Source: Solirubrobacterales bacterium
Lineage (GTDB): Bacteria; Actinomycetota; Thermoleophilia; Solirubrobacterales; Solirubrobacteraceae
DNA length: 14,358 nt
Reading direction: 5' to 3'
Assembly: GCA_017354065.1 (NCBI GenBank)
Contig: JAFMRN010000007.1
Span: forward strand, 1-14,358
The notes beneath the pieces were generated by a model. That model saw only the letters and a list, made by a program, of their open reading frames with translations. It had not been told where the DNA came from and searched no databases. Position numbers and translations under genes: made by a program. Positions 7,082-13,074 of the stretch are shown piece after piece. Every line of letters starts with the position of its first letter. The stretch's first letter is position 1.

Positions 7082-7792
7082 TCACCACGGCATCGCACCG
7101 GCCGCGCTGAAGAAGCCTCCGGTCGGACCGTCGGGGCCGATCTGGGCCATCTGGACGATGATCTGCGCGCCCTGCTCGACAGTCTGGTGCCCGGTCTCGC
7201 CGTTGAGGTCGGTCGCGGTAAATCCTGGCTCGACCGCATTGATCCTCAGGTTGGGGAACGCCTTTGCGAACTGGACGGTGACGATGTTCAGCGCGGTCTT
7301 GGAAGCCGGGTATGCCACGCCCGGGTACGCATAGCCGGGCTCATCAGGGGTGGTGACACGGCGCAGCGACGCCAGACCGCTGCTGACGTTCACCACTACC
7401 GGACTTTCAGACCGGGTGAGCAGCGGCAGAAACGCATGCAGTACCCGCACTGCACCAAAGACGTTGGTTGAGAAGGTTCGCTCCATCAGCTCCGCGGTCA
7501 CGCCCGCGGCGCCTGTTACCTCGCCGTCGGCACCGAACTCAGGCGCGATCCCGGCGTTGTTGACCAGTACGTCAAGGCCCCCGCGGGCTCCCACGAGCTG
7601 GGCCGCAGCCGTTACGGACGTCGCGTCGGTGACATCCAACTGCACAGCCTGGGCTCCGGTGACCTCAGCAGCATGGCGCCCCAGTTCCCGGTCCCGGCTC
7701 CCTAGGAATACGGTGTGGCCTGCGGCGCTGAGTTGACGGGCCGTTTCAAGCCCGATGCCCTTGTTGGCACCGGTGATCAATGTTCGAGTCAT
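7082..7792 (-). CDS. Short-chain dehydrogenase/reductase (SDR), classical type
   Basis: NAD(P)-dependent oxidoreductase of 236 residues with a Rossmann fold; substrate unknown. Motifs: TGANKGIG at the nucleotide-binding turn (about 8-15), NNAG, catalytic Ser in NVSSG, and the active-site YPASK (YxxxK) with the following PG turn (VEPGFTATDL). Resembles the small group of stress-linked SDRs that are often paired with a MerR regulator. The start ATG at 7792 is preferred over an upstream reading to 8122, because only from here does the protein match the family (TRTLITGA), and a promoter -10 lies seven bases before it. Transcribed divergently from the MerR gene with 24 bases between starts, so it is very probably that regulator's target. 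It ends ten bases from the DtxR-family gene, tail to tail. Confidence 0.9.
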   Translation of the reverse strand: MTRTLITGANKGIGLETARQLSAAGHTVFLGSRDRELGRHAAEVTGAQAVQLDVTDATSVTAAAQLVGARGGLDVLVNNAGIAPEFGADGEVTGAAGVTAELMERTFSTNVFGAVRVLHAFLPLLTRSESPVVVNVSSGLASLRRVTTPDEPGYAYPGVAYPASKTALNIVTVQFAKAFPNLRINAVEPGFTATDLNGETGHQTVEQGAQIIVQMAQIGPDGPTGGFFSAAGAMPW

Positions 7793-7799
7793 ATGGCGG

Positions 7800-7830
7800 A
7801 CGCTAACTTTTAGAGCGTGCTCGAAGTCAA
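7800..7830 (-). promoter_or_regulatory. SDR promoter with 19-base spacer and MerR-type operator
   Basis: On the minus strand, -35 TTGACT (7830-7825) and -10 TAGCGT (7805-7800) are 19 bases apart, the long spacing characteristic of promoters activated by DNA distortion by MerR-family proteins. A palindrome, TTAGAGC-GT-GCTCGAA (7810-7825; perfect core GAGC-GT-GCTC), occupies the spacer. The regulator's own GTG start (7817) lies inside the palindrome, so binding would also affect the regulator's initiation region. The -10 ends seven bases before the SDR ATG. Confidence 0.6.
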
Positions 7831-8254
7831 GGGACCGCTCGACGAATCGGATGACGGCGTCAGCATCGGCGAAGCCGCACGCCTGACTGGAGTTACGGCC
7901 CACACGCTCCGCTACTACGAGCGGGCGGGACTCGTGGTAACGGACGTGGATCGCACCACGGGCGGTCGTCGGCTCTACCGCAAGCTCGACCTCGACTGGA
8001 TCCGCGTCTGCACCCGGCTGCGTGCAACCGGAATGTCCATTCAGAACATCCGGCGCTACGCACAGCTCGTCTCCGAGGGACGCGGCAACGAGCAGGAGCG
8101 ACTCGCCGTACTCGAGTCTCACCGCGACGAGGTCAATTCAAGAATCGCCCAGCTACGCGACGACCTCAAGCTCATCCAGCACAAGATCGACGTGTACAAG
8201 GGCCGGGTCGACGCTGGCGACGCGGACACTCTTTGGGCACCTCCGCCCAGCTAG
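7817..8254 (+). CDS. MerR-family transcriptional regulator
   Basis: DNA-binding activator/repressor of 145 residues, probably controlling the divergent SDR gene. The N-terminal winged helix-turn-helix is clear: SIGEAARLTGVTAHTLRYYERAGLV (core TAHTLRYYERAGL), followed by RRLYRKLDLDWIRVCTRLRATGMSI. A C-terminal coiled-coil dimerisation helix follows (about residues 92-132, ERLAVLESHRDEVNSRIAQL). There are no conserved Cys ligands, so it is not a metal- or redox-sensing MerR of the classic type; it resembles aldehyde- or drug-responsive members. The start is GTG at 7817; the annotation is supported by the short divergent spacing, but a nearby start cannot be excluded. A strong hairpin follows 28 bases after the stop. 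Confidence 0.87.
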   Translation: MLEVKGPLDESDDGVSIGEAARLTGVTAHTLRYYERAGLVVTDVDRTTGGRRLYRKLDLDWIRVCTRLRATGMSIQNIRRYAQLVSEGRGNEQERLAVLESHRDEVNSRIAQLRDDLKLIQHKIDVYKGRVDAGDADTLWAPPPS

Positions 8255-8610
8255 CGGCGCCCGCGCGCGTGCGTCAACCTCATCGAGCGCGCAGCGCTCG
8301 ATCCCAAGCTCGCAAATCCGCGCACGACAGCGACCTCACGGCTGCCAACTCCACCCCTTCTCCAAAGCCCGGCTACCCGCGTACGCGCACCTATTTTCTA
8401 CACTCCGTGCAAGGCGTAACAGTTGAGCACGATCGTGAACTCTGGTGCACAGTCTGTAACGGCCAGGTCACGAAACTAGAGATACGACGTCTAGGTTACG
8501 AGGTTTAGCGAACTGTGCCCATTCGTCACCCGTTCCCAGGCGACCTCCGACGCGAAGAGACCCATGAGCCGGAGAGTAAGCCGCTCTGCACGCCGCAGCG
8601 CAGGCATTGT
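8255..8610. other. Gene-poor gap with a relaxed base composition
   Basis: About 356 bases between the MerR and VOC genes with no confident gene. The first part holds a hairpin (8282-8302). From about 8390 to 8520 the sequence is visibly less GC-rich than the rest of the window. The only candidate is a 33-codon reading frame with GTG at 8407 and TAG at 8506-8508 containing CTVC; its third codon positions are only about half G or C, unlike the neighbouring genes, so I do not call it a gene. Nothing resembling a tRNA or an insertion-sequence end was seen. Confidence 0.5.
8282..8302 (+). terminator. Hairpin downstream of the MerR gene, possible terminator
   Basis: A perfect 9-base stem (ATCGAGCGC / GCGCTCGAT) with a 3-base loop GCA lies 28 bases after the MerR stop. 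There is no U-run after it on either strand, so it is not a textbook intrinsic terminator, though U-less GC-rich hairpins are common at gene ends in high-GC Gram-positives. Function inferred from position. Confidence 0.4.
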
Positions 8611-9048
8611 TTAGATCCCGGCCTCACCGACATTGGCGCCAGGCGTCTTCGCAATCACGTCGGGCTTCGGCGTCAGCAGCTGAACCAAGTTGCCGCATGT
8701 GTCGTTGAACACGGCCATCTCGGCAGTTCCGATATCCGCAGGTGGCTGCGTGAACTCGACCCCGAGCGCGCGCAATCGGTCATATTCTGCATGGACATCA
8801 TCGACGGTGAACTGAACCGAGGGGATGCCGTCGACCGCCAGCGCGTCGCGGAAGGGCTGCACCGCAGGATGACCCGACGGTTCGAGCAACAGCTCAGGCC
8901 CTTCCGGTTCCTCAGGAGAGACGACGGTGAGCCAGAAGTCGTTGCCGACGGGCACCTTGTGTCGCAGCCTGAAGCCGAGGACACGTGTATAGAAGTCCTG
9001 CGCCTGCTCTTGGTCATCTACGAACACTGTCGTGAGTGCAATTCTCAT
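8611..9048 (-). CDS. VOC-superfamily protein (glyoxalase/bleomycin-resistance/dioxygenase fold)
   Basis: Small metal-dependent enzyme-fold protein of 145 residues; substrate not identifiable. Two beta-alpha-beta-beta-beta halves are visible: the first from RIALTTVFVDDQEQAQDFYTRVLGF to the strand ELLLEPS, the second from SVQFTVDDVHAEYDRL to the closing strand CGNLVQLL. The final strand has Gln where many VOC enzymes have a metal-binding Glu, so metal binding or catalysis is uncertain. The start is ATG at 9048, with GGGAGGGG a few bases upstream, one of the few strong ribosome binding sites here. The ATG overlaps the ArsR stop (ATGA), so the pair is an operon. ArsR-VOC pairs are common in actinobacteria and usually serve inducible detoxification. 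TAA stop; the C-terminal tail after the fold is about 15 residues. Confidence 0.86.
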   Translation of the reverse strand: MRIALTTVFVDDQEQAQDFYTRVLGFRLRHKVPVGNDFWLTVVSPEEPEGPELLLEPSGHPAVQPFRDALAVDGIPSVQFTVDDVHAEYDRLRALGVEFTQPPADIGTAEMAVFNDTCGNLVQLLTPKPDVIAKTPGANVGEAGI

Positions 9049-9329
9049 GGGGCCCCTCCCTCGGTAGTCGGCCAGCGCCTCGCGATCTCGCCGAGCGGGG
9101 CCGGGTTGAAGTAGTGGAATTTCGAGCGGCCGCGGTGCTCGGTGCGAATCAGACCCGCGGACTCGAGTACGTCCAGATGCTGGGAGATCGCCTGCCGCGT
9201 CAGACCTACACCGTGTACCGAAGTCAGCGTGCTGCACAGGTCAAACAGCGTGCGGCCATCCCGGGCCGCCAGCTCGTCAAGCAGCGTACGCCGGGTCGCG
9301 TCGTCAAGAGCGCGGAAAACATCGGCCAC
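9045..9329 (-). CDS. ArsR/SmtB-family transcriptional regulator
   Basis: Small winged-helix repressor of 94 residues from the chosen start, first gene of the operon with the VOC protein. It begins VADVFRALDDATRRTLLDEL and has the recognition helix LTRQAISQHLDVLESAGLI and the wing RGRSKFHYFNPAPL, typical of the ArsR group that regulates VOC or SRPBCC partners. No CxC metal motif is evident in the recognition helix, so a metal-sensing role is unlikely. Start choice: reading from TTG at 9365 would add 12 residues, but that TTG is the first half of a perfect -35 TTGACA, and a -10 TATGCT lies in the extra segment. GTG at 9329, six bases after the -10, gives a leaderless message and the usual family N-terminus. 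The palindrome in the promoter suggests autoregulation. Confidence 0.87.
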   Translation of the reverse strand: MADVFRALDDATRRTLLDELAARDGRTLFDLCSTLTSVHGVGLTRQAISQHLDVLESAGLIRTEHRGRSKFHYFNPAPLGEIARRWPTTEGGAP

Positions 9330-9335
9330 TTCCGG

Positions 9336-9365
9336 AGCATAGGCAAGTGAGAGCTTGCATGTCAA
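9336..9365 (-). promoter_or_regulatory. arsR-VOC operon promoter with internal operator
   Basis: Perfect -35 TTGACA (9365-9360) and -10 TATGCT (9341-9336) with 18 bases between, on the minus strand. A perfect inverted repeat GCAAG-N6-CTTGC (9343-9358) sits inside the spacer and is a likely site for autoregulation by the ArsR protein. The -35 overlaps the stop codon of the upstream toxin gene (9362-9364). Six bases lie between the -10 and the GTG at 9329. Confidence 0.65.
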
Positions 9366-9787
9366 GTGGAGGCGGCCTGCCAGGGATTGACGACACTCAA
9401 ACCGGTGTCGGCGAAGTCAACGGTATTGCGCGTCGCTAGGATTGCGCTGGAGGTCCGACAGATAGCGGCGATTTGCGCGTCGAACCCATCAATCGGACGG
9501 CCCTTGCGTTCCCGATCGGTGACCACCGTGGCATAGAGCTCCGCGGCGCGCCGGTCAAAGGCCAGGATCTGTGATGCGAACGCGTCGAAGACCTCACTCG
9601 CGGCTGCCGCGATGTCCTGGCGCCGGCGTCCTGCGGGCAGCCGTTGAATCCCGTACGAGATTTCGGCAACGGTTACCGCTGTGGTACTCAGCGCAGTAGC
9701 GTCCTGTGCGCTGACCCACGACAGTACGGCCGGGCTCGGCTCAGCACGCATCAGTTCCGAGACGACGTTGGTGTCGAGGATGATCAC
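9362..9787 (-). CDS. PIN-domain ribonuclease toxin (VapC/FitB-like)
   Basis: Type II toxin-antitoxin toxin, a Mg-dependent RNase of 141 residues. The PIN acidic residues are in place: D5 in ILDTNV, E42 in VAEISYG, D103 in IDGFDAQIAAI and D124 in NTVDF, followed by the ending GLSVVNPW that is typical of FitB-type members. It looks intact and potentially active. The start is GTG at 9787, overlapping the antitoxin stop (GTGA), the usual coupling in this family. The RNA target is unknown. Its stop codon lies within the -35 of the downstream arsR promoter, so the two transcription units are tightly packed. Confidence 0.9.
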   Translation of the reverse strand: MIILDTNVVSELMRAEPSPAVLSWVSAQDATALSTTAVTVAEISYGIQRLPAGRRRQDIAAAASEVFDAFASQILAFDRRAAELYATVVTDRERKGRPIDGFDAQIAAICRTSSAILATRNTVDFADTGLSVVNPWQAAST

Positions 9788-10029
9788 GACGCCAGATCTG
9801 GCGCACGCGGCGGTGCGTGGCGTACGGGCAGGTCCAGGTCAACCCCGCCCAATGACCCAAACCGTTCCAGTAGGGCCTCGACGAGATTGTCCGGGCGGTC
9901 CGGGGCTTCTACCGCGGCCGCCAGAATCACGCGAACCTCAGCCTCCATCGAGCGCCCGTGCTGAGCGGCCCGCAGGGCGAGCCGGTGCTTCAGCTGGTCG
10001 TCCAGGTTGCGAATGGTCACGGTGGCCAT
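9784..10029 (-). CDS. FitA-like ribbon-helix-helix antitoxin
   Basis: Antitoxin partner of the PIN toxin, 81 residues. The N-terminal part ATVTIRNLDDQLKHRLALRA followed by AQHGRSMEAEVRVIL matches the Arc/MetJ-like ribbon-helix-helix of FitA-type antitoxins, which bind their own promoter as dimers. The Pro- and Asp-rich C-terminal half (about 42-81) is expected to wrap the toxin and block its active site. The ATG start has no ribosome binding site; a -10 TATAGT flanked by an inverted repeat is directly upstream. First gene of the pair; its stop overlaps the toxin start. Confidence 0.88.
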   Translation of the reverse strand: MATVTIRNLDDQLKHRLALRAAQHGRSMEAEVRVILAAAVEAPDRPDNLVEALLERFGSLGGVDLDLPVRHAPPRAPDLAS

Positions 10030-10033
10030 ATGC

Positions 10034-10069
10034 TGCTAGCACTATACCGCTAGCAAGCCTCTGGCTCAG
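10034..10069 (-). promoter_or_regulatory. Toxin-antitoxin promoter with inverted-repeat operator
   Basis: The -10 TATAGT (10046-10041) is enclosed by a perfect 7-base inverted repeat TGCTAGC-N8-GCTAGCA (10034-10055). A weak -35 CTGAGC (10069-10064) is 17 bases upstream. The inverted repeat around the -10 is a good candidate for the site bound by the ribbon-helix-helix antitoxin in autoregulation. The -10 is eleven bases before the antitoxin ATG. Confidence 0.6.
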
Positions 10070-10079
10070 GCACGGTTGC

Positions 10080-11756
10080 TCAGCCGTTCTGCTGGGTTGC
10101 GATCAGGCCGATCAGCGCTCGGTCGCCGACGCGCTGGAGGCCGAACGTGACGCTTCCGGTCAAGGTGGAGCCGTCTTTTAGCTTCAGCGTGTAATCGCCT
10201 GAGGCGCGGCCGAGCCAGCCCGGAGTCACGACCATGCCGCTCAGCCTGTAGCTCACCGGCGGGTTGGTCCGGAACTGGTGGCGATAGTCGGCAAGGACCT
10301 GCTTGGCTCCGTGCTCGGAGCTGACCGTGTTGACCCGGGTCACGTGCGGGGCCAGCAGCTTGGCCATTGCGGCGGTGTTGTGGTGGGAGAAGTCGCTGGC
10401 GAACCGGTTCAGCACCCGGTTCACCTCGCCCACGCCGAGCGGCCTCAGGACACGACGTTTGGGTCCCTGCAGGGCCAGTACGAGCACGAGCGCAACCACC
10501 AGCGCGAGCACGCCGAGACCGACAACGGCGAGCGCGCGGCGCGGGGTTTTTCCACCCTCACGGGGGCGCTGCTCAGATGCTGGTTCGGCGGGGGCGACGG
10601 ACAGCTGCTGGGTCTTGGGCTCGAGCGCATCCATCTGTTGGGTCTTGGGCTCAAGCGCAGAGAACTCCTGGGTCTTGGCATCGACGGTGACCGGCTCGAC
10701 TGGCGCGGGAGCCGGCTTCCGCCGCGCTTTGCGCTCACTGTCGAGCAGGCGCCGGTAGTCGGCGTCGACGTCCATCTGAGAAGTACGCTGGGGCTCGGCG
10801 CGAGAGGCGCTCGGCGGAAGCACGTGGGTTTTCGGATCGGAGCTGGACAGCCGGGTCAGCGCCTCCTCCGACTTGGATGCCGATTCCGCCGGCTTGGCGG
10901 CTGCCGCGCGCTTGGCGCTCCAGCGCTGTGGCTTCCCGGCGGCGGCCTCCAGCGCGTCAGCAGCCAGATCACCGGCGGAGCGGTAGCGGTGGCGGGGATC
11001 CTTGGCCAGCGCGCGGCCGACCACCTGGTCAAAACGACGTGGTACGCCGGCACTGAGCGACGGGGCCGGGGCGCGCTCGTTCAGCTGTGCGGCAATGGTG
11101 GCGGCGGGGGAATCGCGCTTCAGCGGCGGTGTGCCCGTGAGGCAGGCGTGCAGCACGCAGCCGAGCGAGTAGATGTCGCTTTGAGCCTCTGTCGCTTCTC
11201 CGCGCAGGTGCTCGGGAGACATGAACTCCACCGTGCCGACCCAATCGCCCGACTCGGTCGTGTGGCTGACCTCGTCAGTCAGGCGCGTGATGCCGAAGTC
11301 GGTCAGATACGCGTGGCCCTCGTTGAGCAGGACGTTGGCGGGCTTGATGTCGCGGTGCACCAGCCCGCGTGCGTGCGCGGCATCCAGAGCCTGGGCGATC
11401 TGATCGGTGATGCGGGCCGCCTCAATCGGCTCCAGCGGCCCTTGCTCATGTAACCGGCGCTGGAGGTCCGTGCCGCCCACGTACCGCATGACGATGAACA
11501 GGTGGCCCTGCTGCTCCCCGGCGGCATACACCGGGATCACGTTCGGATGGTCGATTGAGGCCATCAGCCGTGCCTCCCGTTCGAAGCGGTGGCGGGCGGA
11601 CTCATCCGCCGCGCGGTCGGCTGCGATCAGTTTGATCGCGACCAGCCGCTCAAGCGTGATGTCGCGCCCGCGATAGACCACGCCCATGCCGCCGCGGCCG
11701 ATCACCTGCTCGACCCGGCATCCGGCAAAAACGCTTCCGACGACCGTCTCAGTCAC
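10080..11756 (-). CDS. Transmembrane Ser/Thr protein kinase with NTF2-like extracellular domain
   Basis: Eukaryotic-type (Hanks) kinase of 558 residues. Kinase domain about 12-270: glycine loop GRGGMG (20-25), catalytic Lys in VAIK (K42), Glu in FEREARLM (E61), HRDIKPAN (134-141), DFG (153-155) and SPE (180-182); all key residues are kept, so it should be active. A Lys/Ala/Ser-rich juxtamembrane linker (about 275-405) holds a KTQ repeat tract (361-383). One transmembrane helix (about 408-429) follows. The outer domain (about 440-555) looks like an NTF2/SnoaL-type fold rather than PASTA repeats; that assignment is by pattern and moderately sure. The start is GTG at 11756, after which the sequence matches other kinases; the open frame continues upstream to 12020 but would run across the divergent gene. 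A -10-like CAGAAT lies six bases before GTG. Confidence 0.9.
   Translation of the reverse strand: MTETVVGSVFAGCRVEQVIGRGGMGVVYRGRDITLERLVAIKLIAADRAADESARHRFEREARLMASIDHPNVIPVYAAGEQQGHLFIVMRYVGGTDLQRRLHEQGPLEPIEAARITDQIAQALDAAHARGLVHRDIKPANVLLNEGHAYLTDFGITRLTDEVSHTTESGDWVGTVEFMSPEHLRGEATEAQSDIYSLGCVLHACLTGTPPLKRDSPAATIAAQLNERAPAPSLSAGVPRRFDQVVGRALAKDPRHRYRSAGDLAADALEAAAGKPQRWSAKRAAAAKPAESASKSEEALTRLSSSDPKTHVLPPSASRAEPQRTSQMDVDADYRRLLDSERKARRKPAPAPVEPVTVDAKTQEFSALEPKTQQMDALEPKTQQLSVAPAEPASEQRPREGGKTPRRALAVVGLGVLALVVALVLVLALQGPKRRVLRPLGVGEVNRVLNRFASDFSHHNTAAMAKLLAPHVTRVNTVSSEHGAKQVLADYRHQFRTNPPVSYRLSGMVVTPGWLGRASGDYTLKLKDGSTLTGSVTFGLQRVGDRALIGLIATQQNG
10605..10685 (-). repeat. 30-base tandem repeat inside the kinase gene (KTQ repeats)
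   Basis: Three units at 30-base spacing begin at about 10605, 10635 and 10665. The first two differ at 2 of the first 25 positions; the third is more diverged. In protein they give a ten-residue repeat, DAKTQEFSAL, EPKTQQMDAL and EPKTQQLSVA, in the cytoplasmic linker of the kinase. Each unit carries one Thr in a KTQ context, similar to phospho-Thr docking sites read by FHA domains. Confidence 0.75.
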
Positions 11757-11790
11757 GCTGCCATTCTGGCGCACCGCTACCGTTCCGCCG

Positions 11791-12357
11791 GTGATCAAAG
11801 TCGCAAGGTGGCTCCTGCTCGGCGTGGCCGTGCTGACCGGCGCAATGCTGATCGGCGGCTGTGGCAGCGCACCGCCGCCAGCGCCGGGCCCGCTGGTGAC
11901 CTTGCATATGTCCCTGCCGCGGGATGGCTCCAGGACCTCGGCGGCATCCACGACCGTGACCGGCCGTGTGAAGCCGGTCCGAGCAAAGATCACGGTGCTG
12001 GGCCGGGCGGTGCACGTCACCCGCAGCGGCCGCTTTCAGACCAGCGTCCACCTCGGCGTCGGCACCAACCTGATCGACGTGCTCGCCTCCCTGCCGCGGT
12101 CCTCGGGTGCGATGACCGCCCTGCGGGTGGTGCGCTTCCTGCTGGTCAGCGTCCCGGACGTGACGACCGATGACACCCGCAGCGCGACAGCCGCACTGAA
12201 GAGCCTGAACCTCCGCGCAACGGTCTCACCGAGCCACGATCCGCTGGCCTTCCTGTTGCCCTTCAGCCAGCACGTGTGCACCACCACTCCACCAGCGGGC
12301 ACGCGGGTGAACCCGGGGTCGACCGTGATCCTGCACACCGCCAAGATCTGCGTGTAG
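11791..12357 (+). CDS. PASTA-domain lipoprotein
   Basis: Predicted cell-surface lipoprotein of 188 residues, divergent from the kinase gene with 34 bases between starts. A signal peptide ends at the lipobox LIGGC (Cys24). Residues about 36-118 form a beta-rich segment (TTVTGRVKPVRAKITVLG, then SGRFQTSVHLGVGTNLIDV) resembling the glucodextranase/Ig-like domains that often sit at bacterial surfaces. Residues about 119-186 form a PASTA domain: VPDVTTDDTRSATAALKSLNL, given by its ends VPDVTT and AALKSLNL, then TPPAGTRVNPGSTVIL. PASTA domains bind peptidoglycan or its precursors and normally form the outer part of kinases such as PknB; here the kinase lacks one. Two extra Cys (163, 187) could form a disulfide. 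The start is GTG at 11791; no ribosome binding site is visible, and TACCGT seven bases upstream could be a weak -10. The stop directly abuts the cytochrome gene stop. Confidence 0.78.
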   Translation: MIKVARWLLLGVAVLTGAMLIGGCGSAPPPAPGPLVTLHMSLPRDGSRTSAASTTVTGRVKPVRAKITVLGRAVHVTRSGRFQTSVHLGVGTNLIDVLASLPRSSGAMTALRVVRFLLVSVPDVTTDDTRSATAALKSLNLRATVSPSHDPLAFLLPFSQHVCTTTPPAGTRVNPGSTVILHTAKICV

Positions 12358-12726
12358 TCAGCGCAGCTGCGACAGGAAGAACACGAGCTGGCGGAACTTT
12401 CGCGGCTCGCTCTTGGCCATCCCCGCGAAAGACGGCATCGGGGCGGTCGGGTTCTTCATAGCTGTCGAGAGCTTGGCGGGACTAAGGCGCGCGCCGATGT
12501 GGGTGAGCGCCGGCCCCGGACCGTCGTTGCCGTTGTTACCGATCCGGTGACAGCCCAGACAACCCGAATAGCCGACCTCCGCTTGACCGGCGCGGAACTC
12601 TGCCGCCGCCTTGCCGTGCAGGCGCGCCGGAGGCTTGGAGGTCGGGCCCGCGTTTTGGCCCGACCCCGCAACCCCAAAGAGCAGCGCGGCGAGGTATGCC
12701 AGCCAGCCGGATGGACCCGTCGACAT
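12358..12726 (-). CDS. Small secreted mono-haem cytochrome c
   Basis: Electron-transfer protein of 122 residues with an N-terminal hydrophobic stretch (SGWLAYLAALLFGVAGS) that acts as a signal peptide or membrane anchor, so the haem domain should face the outside. One haem-binding CLGCH motif (C56, C59, H60) follows, and M97 in PTAPMPSF is the likely second iron ligand. The class I cytochrome pattern, with GPGPALTHIGARLSPAKL between, supports this. Length and motif order match small oxidase-linked or photosynthesis-independent class I cytochromes; the partner is unknown and no oxidase gene is in the window. ATG start. It converges with the PASTA lipoprotein with no bases between stops, and sits downstream of the hairpin that ends the DUF6295 operon, so it probably has its own promoter (a TTGACG is seen at about 12771-12750 on this strand, with only a poor -10). 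Confidence 0.88.
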   Translation of the reverse strand: MSTGPSGWLAYLAALLFGVAGSGQNAGPTSKPPARLHGKAAAEFRAGQAEVGYSGCLGCHRIGNNGNDGPGPALTHIGARLSPAKLSTAMKNPTAPMPSFAGMAKSEPRKFRQLVFFLSQLR

Positions 12727-12773
12727 GAGAGCGCAGCGTGACGCACACAGGCCGGAGCGTCAAGGCGGCCCGT

Positions 12774-12803
12774 CCCGCCGCCGAACTCAAAGTCGGCGGC
12801 GGG
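12774..12803 (-). terminator. Strong hairpin ending the dienelactone-hydrolase operon
   Basis: A perfect 11-base GC-rich stem with an 8-base loop (CCCGCCGCCGA at 12774-12784, TCGGCGGCGGG at 12793-12803) begins immediately after the stop codon of the DUF6295-like gene (12804). There is no U-run, as in many actinobacterial terminators. It lies between that operon and the cytochrome gene, which are both on the minus strand, and would limit read-through. Confidence 0.6.
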
Positions 12804-13073
12804 TCAAACCGTTAGCTCGGCAGGCGCGGACGCGAGCGCAGCCTCGATTGAGGCGACCAGCGCCCGCGCGGATGACGGCGTCAGCTCCACGGCGACGCGA
12901 TGGGCGGGGCCGGCGGTCGGATCGGTGAAGTCGATGTTCAGCGTGTGCTCGGCGGCCATGTTGTGCACCGGGTGGTCGAAGTAGACGGTGCCGTGGGTGA
13001 CCTTGAACCAGGCGCTGTCAGGGCCCTTCGCGCTGGCTGCCAGGTCGGTGTTCAGAGTGGCGTAGGTGCACAT
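12804..13073 (-). CDS. DUF6295-like small conserved protein
   Basis: 89-residue protein, function unknown. It begins MCTYATLNTDLAASAKG and contains VTHGTVYFDHPVHNMAAEHTL and NIDFTDPTAGPAHRVAVELT, a pattern I recognise from the actinobacterial family named DUF6295; the family name is from memory. The clustered H-P-x-H and E-H residues (FDHPVHNMAAEH) could bind a metal, but this is speculation. No signal peptide or membrane segment. The ATG starts one base after the dienelactone hydrolase stop (TGAAATG), so the two genes are co-transcribed and likely translationally coupled. Followed at once by a strong hairpin. Confidence 0.8.
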   Translation of the reverse strand: MCTYATLNTDLAASAKGPDSAWFKVTHGTVYFDHPVHNMAAEHTLNIDFTDPTAGPAHRVAVELTPSSARALVASIEAALASAPAELTV

Positions 13074-13074
13074 T

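Noticed and set aside
7075..7084. Palindrome GAGCGCGCTC between the DtxR-type and SDR gene ends, as a terminator
   Set aside because: Self-complementary without a loop, no U-run, and partly inside the SDR stop codon; likely chance in GC-rich DNA.
8456..8500. GTAAC...CTAGA...TCTAG-GTTAC arms as a possible structured RNA or attachment site
   Set aside because: Arms are short and asymmetrically spaced; no tRNA, integrase or repeated copy of the sequence is found in the window.
8515..9114. 199-codon plus-strand frame opposite the VOC gene
   Set aside because: Shadow of the VOC gene, which has both VOC half-motifs, a strong ribosome binding site and overlap with arsR.
10278..11453. Long open frame (391 codons) antisense to the kinase
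   Set aside because: High GC makes long antisense frames common; its translation is low in complexity and shows no recognisable domain, while the opposite strand encodes a complete kinase.
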